42,719 bases of DNA from JACCZX01 sp040003315 (GTDB lineage: Bacteria; Pseudomonadota; Gammaproteobacteria; Burkholderiales; Burkholderiaceae_F). Both the position numbers and the translations under genes were made by a program. The stretch is taken from NCBI GenBank assembly GCA_040003315.1, contig JBDUCU010000010.1, positions 1 through 42,719 on the forward strand, read 5' to 3'. The notes under the pieces are model-generated. The model was not told the origin of the DNA. It was given only the letters and a program-made list of their open reading frames with translations, and searched no databases. Below, one piece after another: positions 7,898 through 15,990 of the stretch (the first letter of the stretch is position 1; each line of letters begins with the position of its first letter).

Positions 7898-9797
7898 TGC
7901 CGTTCTTGCCCAGCCGCTTCAGATGCACCAGTAGCAGCGAAATTGCCGCGGGTGTCACACCAGATATGCGAGATGCCTGACCCACCGTCTCCGGTCGGTG
8001 GGTGTCCAGCTTCTGCACGGCTTCGATCGACAGTCCGCGCACCTTCCGGTAGTCAAGCGACGGCGGAATGAGGGTTGTTTCGTGGGCTGTTGAGCGCGTG
8101 ACCTCGTCTTTCTGGCGCGATATATATCCGGCGTATTTGACTTGTATCTCGACCTGTTCAGCAATATCGCGCGGCACAGATGAACAGTCAGCGAGTCCGC
8201 CTCCATCCGCCCGGCGAATCGACGCCAGCCCCGCATGGGACACCTCCGGCCTCTTAAGTAAGTCAGCGAGCGCATACTCTCGCTCTAACGGCTTTCCGAA
8301 GACCCTTGTCATTTCCAGCTTACTTAGTATGTGAGGATTCACCCACGTAGCCCGCAATCGTTCGAGCTCCAGCGCAACGGCATCGCGTTTGCGGCTAAAG
8401 CGCTCCCAGCGGATATCGTCCACGCAGCCCAGGTTGCGACCGATTTCGGTCAACCGTGTGTCGGCATTATCTTCACGCAACGACAGCCTGTACTCGGCTC
8501 GGCTGGTGAACATCCGATAAGGCTCGGCCACCCCGCGCGTGATCAGATCGTCGACCAAGACGCCGATGTAAGCCTCATTGCGGCTGGGGCACCAGGGGTT
8601 GCGATCGCTCGCCAATAGGGCGGCGTTGATGCCCGCCAGCAGACCTTGTGCGGCGGCCTCTTCATAACCCGTGGTTCCATTGATCTGCCCTGCGAAGAAC
8701 AGTCGCGCAATCGATTTTGTCTCGAGCGAGCTCTTCAGCGCACGTGGATCGAAGTAGTCGTATTCGATCGCGTAACCCGGCCGCACGATATGCGCGCGCT
8801 CCAACCCGTTGATGGACCGCACAACCTGCAGCTGCACGTCGAATGGCAACGATGTCGATATGCCGTTCGGATATACCTCGTGTGTTGTAAGCCCCTCGGG
8901 CTCGAGAAAAATCTGATGGCTGTCCTTATGTTCGAAGCGGTGGATCTTGTCCTCGATCGAAGGACAGTATCGCGGTCCGACACCTTCGATCACTCCCGCG
9001 TACATCGGCGACCGATCCAGATTGGCGCGGATGATGTCGTGCGTCTGAGCGTTCGTGTGCGTGATCCAGCAAGGCACCTGATCTGGGTGCTGCTCGGGCC
9101 CACCCAGGAAAGAGAAAACCGGCATGGGATCCGATTCGCCCGCCTGCTCCTCACACGCCTCGAAGTTGATCGACCGCCCGTCGATCCTCGGCGGCGTTCC
9201 TGTCTTCAAACGACCCTGCGGCAGCTGCAATTCCTTCAGTCGTGCTGCCAGCGATATCGCGGCGGGATCGCCGGCCCGGCCCGCTGCGTAGTGCTGCATG
9301 CCGATATGGATGAGTCCGTTCAAGAAGGTGCCGGCAGTCAGCACAACCGCCGAGCCGTAGAACTCAATACCCGACTGAGTAACGGCTCCGACGACTCGGG
9401 CGCCTTCGAGCAGCAGGTCATCGACCGGCTGCTGGAACAGTGACAGTTTCGGCTGATTCTCAAGCCGCCCGCGAATCGCTGTGCGATACAGCAAGCGGTC
9501 TGCTTGGGCGCGGGTTGCGCGTACCGCAGGGCCTTTGGACCGATTCAAAATGCGAAACTGAATTCCAGCTTCGTCGGTCGCCGCCGCCATCGCACCACCG
9601 AGTGCGTCGATCTCCTTGACCAGATGACCCTTGCCAATCCCCCCGATCGACGGGTTGCATGACATCTGACCCAGCGTCTCGAGGCTGTGAGTCAGCAGCA
9701 GCGTCGTGCACCCCATGCGAGCCGCCACCAAAGCGGCTTCGGTGCCCGCGTGCCCGCCGCCAATGACAATGACATCGAAATGTTGGGGAAACCGCAT
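7875..9797 (-). CDS. mnmG: tRNA uridine-34 modification enzyme MnmG (GidA)
   Basis: MnmG is an FAD protein that, with MnmE, installs the carboxymethylaminomethyl group on wobble uridine of several tRNAs. The dinucleotide-binding loop GGGHAGTEAA is at about 13-22. Conserved RLKTGTPPRIDGRS and GQINGTTGYEEAAAQG segments are present. The ATG at 9797 (MRFPQHFDVIVIGGG) is preferred, giving 640 residues. It is preceded by AAGG at a spacing of 10, and the upstream TTG extension looks like leader. Its partner mnmE lies at 32230-33621. A -10-like TATACT and a parS site lie upstream. Confidence 0.97.
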   Translation of the reverse strand: MRFPQHFDVIVIGGGHAGTEAALVAARMGCTTLLLTHSLETLGQMSCNPSIGGIGKGHLVKEIDALGGAMAAATDEAGIQFRILNRSKGPAVRATRAQADRLLYRTAIRGRLENQPKLSLFQQPVDDLLLEGARVVGAVTQSGIEFYGSAVVLTAGTFLNGLIHIGMQHYAAGRAGDPAAISLAARLKELQLPQGRLKTGTPPRIDGRSINFEACEEQAGESDPMPVFSFLGGPEQHPDQVPCWITHTNAQTHDIIRANLDRSPMYAGVIEGVGPRYCPSIEDKIHRFEHKDSHQIFLEPEGLTTHEVYPNGISTSLPFDVQLQVVRSINGLERAHIVRPGYAIEYDYFDPRALKSSLETKSIARLFFAGQINGTTGYEEAAAQGLLAGINAALLASDRNPWCPSRNEAYIGVLVDDLITRGVAEPYRMFTSRAEYRLSLREDNADTRLTEIGRNLGCVDDIRWERFSRKRDAVALELERLRATWVNPHILSKLEMTRVFGKPLEREYALADLLKRPEVSHAGLASIRRADGGGLADCSSVPRDIAEQVEIQVKYAGYISRQKDEVTRSTAHETTLIPPSLDYRKVRGLSIEAVQKLDTHRPETVGQASRISGVTPAAISLLLVHLKRLGKNGNEGRLAA

Positions 9798-9858
9798 TTG
9801 GACACGACCTTCAGAACAGCCGCGATGGAACGTCAACCATCGGTAGCAGGCCGTTAGA

Positions 9859-9887
9859 AGTATACCGAGCGGTTGATAGGTTTCACG
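9859..9887 (-). promoter_or_regulatory. Probable mnmG promoter overlapping parS
   Basis: On the minus strand TATACT (9864-9859) is a good -10 box about 60 bases upstream of the mnmG ATG. At 17-base spacing the -35 position reads CGTGAA (9887-9882), a poor match that lies inside the first parS site. This suggests that ParB binding could compete with RNA polymerase. Start site and activity are inferred. Confidence 0.4.
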
Positions 9888-9894
9888 TGAAACG
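9879..9894. promoter_or_regulatory. parS site 1
   Basis: GGTTTCACGTGAAACG matches the bacterial parS consensus TGTTTCACGTGAAACA at 14 of 16 positions; only the two end bases differ and the 12-base core TTTCACGTGAAA is perfect. It lies between mnmG and the upstream gene, a usual place for betaproteobacterial parS. It should be a loading site for the ParB encoded 3.5 kb away. Confidence 0.9.
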
Positions 9895-9907
9895 TCCGGC
9901 TCCGCCG

Positions 9908-9923
9908 TGTTCCACGTGAAACA
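9908..9923. promoter_or_regulatory. parS site 2
   Basis: TGTTCCACGTGAAACA matches the parS consensus at 15 of 16 positions, with one T to C change in the left half. Its centre is 29 bases from that of site 1. It begins 8 bases beyond the stop codon of the gene at 9932-11863. Confidence 0.9.
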
Positions 9924-9931
9924 AGCCTTCC

Positions 9932-11863
9932 TTACTGACTAAAACGGGGCGCTAGAGCCGTGCCGCGGACTCGCAGATTGACCGGTGCCTGCACGCGCTG
10001 CGTCCCCAACTCGACTCTGACGCCTCCGGCCAGCGCCAAATCTGGAGCAACTGTGAAGTCGCTGCGAGCCGCCATCGCACCCGCGCGCCCGCCCGTATCC
10101 TCAAAGCGAACGCCGTTGGCCGATGCGGCCAACAGGCCGTTGAATTCGGTGAACCGGGTGACACCCGCCGCCATCGCACCCTGCGACGCCGCTAACCCCA
10201 GGTTGATCCCGTTCAGTGTTGCCCACCGCAGTTGAAACGGGCCCGCAATCGCACTCCGCGCGATTGCGTCATCCAGCGTAGGACCCCGTCCGGCGATCGT
10301 CAGGCTCAGCGTGGCGGTGCCTTGCACGGCAGTGGGCGGCGCCTCGCCGTTGGCGATCTGCCCCGGCGGTCGAAGGGTTTGCAACACGGATTCGACGTCG
10401 ATATTCGAAGCCCCCGCGATTCCGGTGATCGCCCACTCGACGTCGGTCGCAGCGTAAACCGTTCCGCTGGTCATGCCGAAAAATCCGGCGAGCGTGAAAT
10501 CGGAAATCTCGACGACGTTATCGAATATGCGCCCCGATGCCTGGACCTCGTTCCATCGAACGTGCGGCCCAAACGGCGGCATCCAGCGATCGGCGTTCAG
10601 TCGAAATTCGATTGACTCCCGTCCGTCGGGCATACGCCCCGGGCGAAACGACAGTTGCACCGCACCGTCCAAATCTAGTGGCCGCAACACGAGGGGGCCG
10701 AAGCTTCCGTCAGCGGTCCGCCGCAGAACGCCTTCATACGCATCCGGAAATAACCGGGAGTCGCCGATGCGGACCGATGCAAACCGGATCGTCGAAATCT
10801 TGCTCGGCAACTCGCGCGCGCCGCCCGGCAATGTACGAACGATGTACGCCGCTTGTGCCGGGGTAATCGTCATCGGAGCGATCAATGCTTCGCTCCACAC
10901 CCAATTGCCGCCTCGAATCGCACTCCAAAGATCCTTCCAGTTGATCAGCAGCGCGACCTCGTCGGCCTTGAACTGTCCCGCCGCGTCGATGCCACGTACC
11001 GTCAGCCGCGGCGTCGGAGTAAATCGAAACTCGGTATCGGCAACGCTGACGGGACGCCTGAAAACGGCTGTCAGCCGCTCGGCTACGCGTGACGCAGAGG
11101 TCTCATCGCGAAGCGGCGCAAGCGTTGCGTAGACACCGGCGGCGATCACAGCAATTACCGCCACCATCAGCAGTCGCTTCATCCAAACACGGAGGATTTC
11201 GCGCCGCCTGCCATCGGAATACTCAGCCGCCTCCGCGCGGTCACGCTCTTCCTGCAGATCAAGCCGATCCGGCACGTTTACCGTCGTGATCGCCCAATGG
11301 GTCGACGCGCCATTTATTTCATAGCCGCTGGTTGTGGTGGGAGGCGCCTTGGCACGCAATTTACGTGAGCGCACACTCTCTTCGCGAGGCGCTTGCGCTA
11401 TAGCTGTACCGGCCGGCTGGGCGCGCGCCTGTAGAGATCCCATAATCGTGGCTTCGCGGGCTAACTGCGCGGCGGCCTGCTCAATACTCGCGCGAACCCT
11501 TTCAGCGGCAACGGCCTCTTCCGAGTCACCGAACACCGTCACCGGATCGAGGTCGGTCTGCTCAAGGAATTGCGCCACTGCCTCGGGCTCCAGCGGCGCG
11601 GGTGCCGGCGTCGAGCCGTTGCCTTTGCTGGCGTCGTAGCTCATCGGCTCTACGAGACTGGCGTCCTGCAGCTTGCGCAACGCTCGCTCGATGCGCTCGT
11701 CATTAAGACTGGGGAGGCGCGACTTGAGACCGGCGACATTCAAACGCCCGTCGAGCAAAATCAGAATCAACCGCTCACTTTGGGTGAACTGATGCGACTT
11801 CTCATAGACCTCGCGCACCCCTCGGTCGGTGCGCCGGTACATCATCGAAACGTTTAGGGCCAT
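9932..11863 (-). CDS. Membrane protein with N-terminal HTH-like and C-terminal AsmA-like domains
   Basis: This is a 643-residue protein of unknown function. Residues 8-75 (from YRRTDRGVREVYEKSHQFTQ to KLQDASLVEP) look like a small winged-helix or degenerate helix-turn-helix domain. Residues 76-225 are a low-complexity Ala/Pro/Glu linker. One membrane helix is at about 229-249 (KRLLMVAVIAVIAAGVYATL). The rest resembles AsmA proteins: RRPVSVADTEFRFTPTPRLT near the start and LSLTIAGRGPTLDDAIA near the end. The predicted topology is N-inside with the AsmA part in the periplasm. AsmA-family proteins act in outer-membrane assembly or lipid transfer; that role is not shown here. ATG 11863 or the ATG pair at 11845 and 11842 could be the start, and none has a clear ribosome binding site. 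Confidence 0.85.
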   Translation of the reverse strand: MALNVSMMYRRTDRGVREVYEKSHQFTQSERLILILLDGRLNVAGLKSRLPSLNDERIERALRKLQDASLVEPMSYDASKGNGSTPAPAPLEPEAVAQFLEQTDLDPVTVFGDSEEAVAAERVRASIEQAAAQLAREATIMGSLQARAQPAGTAIAQAPREESVRSRKLRAKAPPTTTSGYEINGASTHWAITTVNVPDRLDLQEERDRAEAAEYSDGRRREILRVWMKRLLMVAVIAVIAAGVYATLAPLRDETSASRVAERLTAVFRRPVSVADTEFRFTPTPRLTVRGIDAAGQFKADEVALLINWKDLWSAIRGGNWVWSEALIAPMTITPAQAAYIVRTLPGGARELPSKISTIRFASVRIGDSRLFPDAYEGVLRRTADGSFGPLVLRPLDLDGAVQLSFRPGRMPDGRESIEFRLNADRWMPPFGPHVRWNEVQASGRIFDNVVEISDFTLAGFFGMTSGTVYAATDVEWAITGIAGASNIDVESVLQTLRPPGQIANGEAPPTAVQGTATLSLTIAGRGPTLDDAIARSAIAGPFQLRWATLNGINLGLAASQGAMAAGVTRFTEFNGLLAASANGVRFEDTGGRAGAMAARSDFTVAPDLALAGGVRVELGTQRVQAPVNLRVRGTALAPRFSQ

Positions 11864-12096
11864 GCGTTATCAGCGGTGTGCAAAAACCGTCGACGGGGAG
11901 CAATACCCCGGGTCGATCGATTGTATCGACGAAGATGTGAGCTTTACAGACCCCATTTGGCTGATAAGAGGCAGTAAGTCCTAGGTTGCGAGCGTCTGTT
12001 AGGAGCGTTCGGGTGCTTGTGCAAGAGCTTTGCTGCCCGCTTGTTACTGTGGAGCGCAGCGATGCGCAATCGCGCCAAGACGCAGGCGCAAGCGTG
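11864..12096. other. Intergenic stretch without recognised feature
   Basis: This 233-base gap lies between livM and the HTH-AsmA gene. It carries no convincing ORF, RNA gene or terminator. A 14-mer GCAGTAAGTCCTAG at 11971-11984 recurs at 19312-19325, but a repeat of that length is expected by chance in a window this size. Promoter elements for the downstream gene were not identified with confidence. Confidence 0.5.
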
Positions 12097-13092
12097 TCAG
12101 ACTGTTGCGGTCGTCGTTCGGCGCTGCAGCCACCACGCCTGCAGTTCGCCCACGATACCTCGGCGAAACGCCATCACGCAGAGAACGAAAATCAGGCCAG
12201 TCACGATCGTGACCGCCTCGCCAAGACCATTGAACCACTCTATTCCCGTAACGCGTCCCAAAAATGCGCCGATATCCCCGACCTTGTCCTCAAGCGCGAC
12301 GATGATGAAAGCGCCAATGATCGGGCCAAGCGTCGTGCCCATTCCGCCAACCAGCACCATCAGGATCACCAAGCCGGATGTGGACCAGTGTGCATCGCTC
12401 AACGTCGCAAAGCCCAGCACCAGTGTCTTGCTAGCGCCGGCAAGTCCTGCCAGCGCAGCTGACAAAACAAATGCGAGCAGCTTGAACCGTGCAACGTCAT
12501 AACCCAGCGAAGTGGCGCGCGCTTCGTTTTCGCGGATCGCCTTGAGCACCTGTCCGAATGGAGAATGAACGGTCCTGTAAATCAGCAGGAACGACAGCAC
12601 AAAGATCCCCAGGATTACGTAGTACAGCGTCGTGTCGCTGGACAGATCGATGAAGCCGAGCAACTTGCCGCGAGGCACGCTCTGCAACCCGTCTTCACCG
12701 CCGGTGAAAGGCGTCTGCAGGAACAGGAAGTAAAGCATCTGCGCCAGCGCGAGCGTGATCATCGAAAAATAAATGCCACTGCGCCGTGTCGCCAGCGCGC
12801 CCATCACAAATCCAAGCGCTGCGCCGGCCAGCGTACCTGCCAGCAACCCGAGTTCGGTCGGCCAGCCAAACACTTTGAGCACGTGTCCCGTGACGTACGC
12901 GGCGACACCAAGGAATGCGGCGTGTCCAAAAGAGAGCAATCCCGTATAGCCAATCAACAGATTGAACGCGCACGCAAACAATGCGAAGCACATGACCTTC
13001 ATCACAAACACGGGGTACGCGCCAAGCACGGGCAACAACGCCACAAATACGAGCAAGGCAAGGTAGATGGTGAATTCTTTGGAAGCCTTCAC
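12097..13092 (-). CDS. livM: Branched-chain amino acid ABC transporter permease LivM
   Basis: This 331-residue inner-membrane permease has about ten hydrophobic helices. The LivM signature NLLIGYTGLLSFGHAAFLGV is at about residues 44-63. The cytoplasmic coupling segment AIRENEARATSLGYDVARFK should contact the LivG/LivF ATPases. The start is a GTG at 13092, directly abutting the livH stop, so translation is probably coupled. It is the last gene of the livG-F-K-H-M cluster. The substrate may be branched-chain amino acids, other amino acids, amides or aromatic acids, since this family is broad. Confidence 0.93.
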   Translation of the reverse strand: MKASKEFTIYLALLVFVALLPVLGAYPVFVMKVMCFALFACAFNLLIGYTGLLSFGHAAFLGVAAYVTGHVLKVFGWPTELGLLAGTLAGAALGFVMGALATRRSGIYFSMITLALAQMLYFLFLQTPFTGGEDGLQSVPRGKLLGFIDLSSDTTLYYVILGIFVLSFLLIYRTVHSPFGQVLKAIRENEARATSLGYDVARFKLLAFVLSAALAGLAGASKTLVLGFATLSDAHWSTSGLVILMVLVGGMGTTLGPIIGAFIIVALEDKVGDIGAFLGRVTGIEWFNGLGEAVTIVTGLIFVLCVMAFRRGIVGELQAWWLQRRTTTATV

Positions 13093-13980
13093 CTACTTCT
13101 CCTTGCCGAACAGGCCTGCGGGTCGCAGCAACAACACGATCGCCATGATCACGAATACAACCGTGGCCGAGGCTTCCGGATAGAAGACCCGGGCGAACCC
13201 TTCGATCACTCCGAGCCCCAGACCCGTCAGGATCGAACCCATGATCGAACCCATGCCGCCGATCACGACAACGGCAAACACCACGATGATCAAGTTGCTT
13301 CCCATCAACGGCTGAACCTGCAGGATGGGTGCGGCGAGCACGCCGGCGAATGCGGCGAGCGCGACACCGAAGCCGTAAGTTAACGTCACCATCAACGGCA
13401 CATTGACTCCGAACGCTTCGGTCAGCTTGGCGTTTTCGGTACCGGCGCGCAGCAACGCGCCGAGCTTCGTGCGCTCGATCACATACCACGTACCCAAGCA
13501 GACGATCAGCGAGGCCAAGACCACCCACGCCCGATAGTTGGGCAGGATCATGAACCCCAGGTTGGTTGCGCCGGACAGCTGCTCCGGGACGCTGTACGGC
13601 AACCCCGATACGCCGTAGAACGAGCGAAAAAATCCCTCGATCAGCAGAGTCAAGCCAAAGGTCAGCAATAAGCCGTACAAATGATCGAGGTTGTACAAAT
13701 GCCGCAGTAACAAGCGCTCGAGGACAATGCCGAAAATACCGACCAGCAGCGGCGCGACGACGAGCATCACCCAGTAGTTGAGCCCGAAGTACGTGAGCCC
13801 CATCCAGGCGAAAACCGCGCCCATCATGTAGAGAGCGCCGTGCGCAAAATTAATGACGTTCAGCAACCCGAAGATTACCGCCAGCCCGAGCGACAGCATC
13901 GCGTAAAACGAGCCGTTGACCAGGCCCAGCAGGAGCTGGCTCAGCAAAGCCGGCACAGGAATGCCAAAGATTTCCATCAA
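13093..13980 (-). CDS. livH: Branched-chain amino acid ABC transporter permease LivH
   Basis: This is a 295-residue partner permease of LivM. The N-terminal LLLGLVNGSFYAMLSLGLAV and NVINFAHGALYMMGA segments are the LivH hallmarks. The coupling loop is ALLRAGTENAKLTEAFGVNV. About eight membrane helices are visible. It follows livK by about 40 bases, with an intercistronic stem-loop between them, and abuts livM. Substrate specificity cannot be read from the permease. Confidence 0.93.
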   Translation of the reverse strand: MMEIFGIPVPALLSQLLLGLVNGSFYAMLSLGLAVIFGLLNVINFAHGALYMMGAVFAWMGLTYFGLNYWVMLVVAPLLVGIFGIVLERLLLRHLYNLDHLYGLLLTFGLTLLIEGFFRSFYGVSGLPYSVPEQLSGATNLGFMILPNYRAWVVLASLIVCLGTWYVIERTKLGALLRAGTENAKLTEAFGVNVPLMVTLTYGFGVALAAFAGVLAAPILQVQPLMGSNLIIVVFAVVVIGGMGSIMGSILTGLGLGVIEGFARVFYPEASATVVFVIMAIVLLLRPAGLFGKEK

Positions 13981-13987
13981 GGAACGC

Positions 13988-14007
13988 CGGGCGACATGCG
14001 TCGCCCG
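13988..14007 (-). promoter_or_regulatory. Stem-loop between livK and livH
   Basis: CGGGCGAC and GTCGCCCG form a perfect 8-bp stem with a 4-base loop between the binding-protein gene and the permease genes. No T-run follows, so it is not a complete terminator. Such hairpins often protect the upstream mRNA end, which would help make more binding protein than permease. Confidence 0.55.
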
Positions 14008-14019
14008 CCATCGTTAAGT

Positions 14020-15240
14020 CTACTTCTTAGTGATCAGCGAGCACTTCGATTCCGCGAGCGACTGATACGCCTGTTCACCGGGGATTGTCTGTGCAACCTT
14101 GAAGTAGTCCCACGGCTCCTTTGATTCGGCCGGTGTCTTTACCTGCATCAGGTACATCTCGTGGATCATGCGGCCGTCGGCACGGATGTAGCCGCCCTTG
14201 GCAAAGATGTCGTTGATCTTCTGCTTCTTCAACTGCGCCATGACCTTGTCGGCGTCGTCGGTACCGGCGGCCTTGACCGCCATCAGATACTGGGTCACCG
14301 CCGAGTAATCGCCCGCCTGAAGCATCGAGGGCATGCGTTTCATCTTTTCGAAGAAGCGGCGCGACCATGCGCGCGACTCGGGCGACTGGTTCCAGTACCA
14401 ACCGGTGGTCAGGTACATGTTCTGCGTCGTCGGCAGGCCTAGCGAATGGATATCGTTGATGAACATCAGCAGGCCGGCGAGCTTCATGTTCTTCGTGACA
14501 CCGAATTCGTTGGCAGCCTTGATCGAATTGATCGTGTCGCCCCCCGCGTTGGCCAACCCGAGAATCTGCGCCTTGCTGTTTTGGGCCTGCAGCATGAACG
14601 ATGAGAAGTCAGACGCACTCAGCGGATGGCGCACGGCGCCGACCACCGTGCCGCCGTTGGCCTTGACAACGTCGCCGGTGTCTTTTTCCAGCGAATGGCC
14701 AAAAGCGTAATCGGACGTCAGAAAGAACCAGCTCTTGCCGCCGTTCTTGACGACCGCTCCGCCGGTTCCCTTGGCGAGTGCGATCGTGTCGTACGCGTAG
14801 TGCACGGTGTAGGGCGAGCAGTCTTCGTTGGTCAGCCGCGAGCTCGCAGCGCCGATCGAGATGTACGGCCTTTTCTTCTCGGCGGCCACCTTCGCACTCG
14901 CCAAGGCCGTACCGGAATTGGTGCCGCCGATGATCACATCCGCGCCACCCTGATCAATCCACTCGCGCACCTTTGCCGACGCGATATCCGCCTTGTTTTG
15001 ATGATCCGCAGATATCAGCTCGATTTTCTTGCCCGGAAATTCCTTTTGCATGTCTGCGATGGCCATCCGGATCGCTTCGACGCCGCCCGCACCGTCGATG
15101 TCCGAGTACAGCGACGACATATCGGTAATAAAGCCGATGGTGATCTTGTCACCGGAAAGCGTCTGCGCGCCGGCCGTCGACACCCCGAAGGCCAGGCCGC
15201 ACGCTGCAAAAAACGCGGCACATATCTTATTCAATCTCAT
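14020..15240 (-). CDS. Branched-chain amino acid type ABC transporter substrate-binding protein
   Basis: This is a 406-residue periplasmic protein of the LivJ/LivK family. A signal peptide covers about residues 1-25 (MRLNKICAAFFAACGLAFGV, then cleavage near AGA/Q). Family segments include KITIGFITDMSSLYSD, GGVEAIRMAIADM, GGTNSGTALASAKVAAEKK and the F/Y-rich stretch SWFFLTSDYAFG. The ATG at 15240 is chosen because GGGAG lies 5 bases upstream; an ATG six codons earlier would contain that site. It sits between livF and livH. Ligand is unknown; related proteins bind leucine, amides, urea or aromatic acids. Confidence 0.93.
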   Translation of the reverse strand: MRLNKICAAFFAACGLAFGVSTAGAQTLSGDKITIGFITDMSSLYSDIDGAGGVEAIRMAIADMQKEFPGKKIELISADHQNKADIASAKVREWIDQGGADVIIGGTNSGTALASAKVAAEKKRPYISIGAASSRLTNEDCSPYTVHYAYDTIALAKGTGGAVVKNGGKSWFFLTSDYAFGHSLEKDTGDVVKANGGTVVGAVRHPLSASDFSSFMLQAQNSKAQILGLANAGGDTINSIKAANEFGVTKNMKLAGLLMFINDIHSLGLPTTQNMYLTTGWYWNQSPESRAWSRRFFEKMKRMPSMLQAGDYSAVTQYLMAVKAAGTDDADKVMAQLKKQKINDIFAKGGYIRADGRMIHEMYLMQVKTPAESKEPWDYFKVAQTIPGEQAYQSLAESKCSLITKK

Positions 15241-15279
15241 TGCTTCTCCCTGTTGCATTTCCCGAGTGAACGTTATTGA

Positions 15280-15990
15280 TCAAACCCCAAGAAGCTCGTG
15301 CAGCGTCGCTTCCTTCGCACGCAGCTGCGACGCCGCGAACGATTCGACGATTGTCCCGTGCTCCATCACGTAAAAACGGTCTGCCAGCGGCGCCGCAAAG
15401 CGGAAGTTCTGCTCGACCATCACGATCGTGTAGCCCCTCGCTTTTAGCGTGCGAATCATCTCGGCCAGCTTGTTGACGATTACCGGGGCTAAACCCTCTG
15501 AAATCTCATCGAGCAACAACAGGTGCGCGCCGGTGCGCAGTATGCGCGCCACCGCCAGCATTTGCTGCTCTCCTCCCGACAACCGAGAGCCCTGAGATTT
15601 CGCGCGTTCCTTCAGGTTCGGGAACATCACGTAGATCTCATCAACGCTCATGCCCTTATTGACTCCAACCGCCACGCGCGGAGGCAACATAAGGTTCTCC
15701 TCGCAAGAGAGGCTGGAAAAGATCCCCCGCTCCTCGGGGCAGTAGCCGATTCCTAGATGCGCGATTCGGTACGTCGCCAAGCCAATGGTCTCGTTCCCGT
15801 CAACTTGGATGGAGCCTTTGCGCGTACCGGTCAAGCCCAAAATGGAGCGCATCGTCGTCGTGCGACCCGCCCCATTGCGCCCCAGCAGGGTTACTACTTC
15901 GCCCTTGCCGACGCTCAGGTCCACGCCGTGCAAGATGTGCGACTCGCCATACCACGCGTGCAAATTCTTGATCTCGATCGCGGCCGTCAT
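15280..15990 (-). CDS. livF: Branched-chain amino acid ABC transporter ATP-binding protein LivF
   Basis: This 236-residue cytoplasmic ATPase pairs with LivG. The signature LSGGEQQMLAVARIL and the Walker B segment LLLLDEISEGLAP are normal. The Walker A loop reads GRNGAGRT at 37-44, with arginine (codon CGC) at position 43 where nearly all ABC ATPases have the phosphate-binding lysine. If correct, this subunit may bind or hydrolyse ATP poorly and leave catalysis to LivG. The start codon overlaps the livG stop by one base (TGATG), so the two are translationally coupled. Confidence 0.93.
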   Translation of the reverse strand: MTAAIEIKNLHAWYGESHILHGVDLSVGKGEVVTLLGRNGAGRTTTMRSILGLTGTRKGSIQVDGNETIGLATYRIAHLGIGYCPEERGIFSSLSCEENLMLPPRVAVGVNKGMSVDEIYVMFPNLKERAKSQGSRLSGGEQQMLAVARILRTGAHLLLLDEISEGLAPVIVNKLAEMIRTLKARGYTIVMVEQNFRFAAPLADRFYVMEHGTIVESFAASQLRAKEATLHELLGV

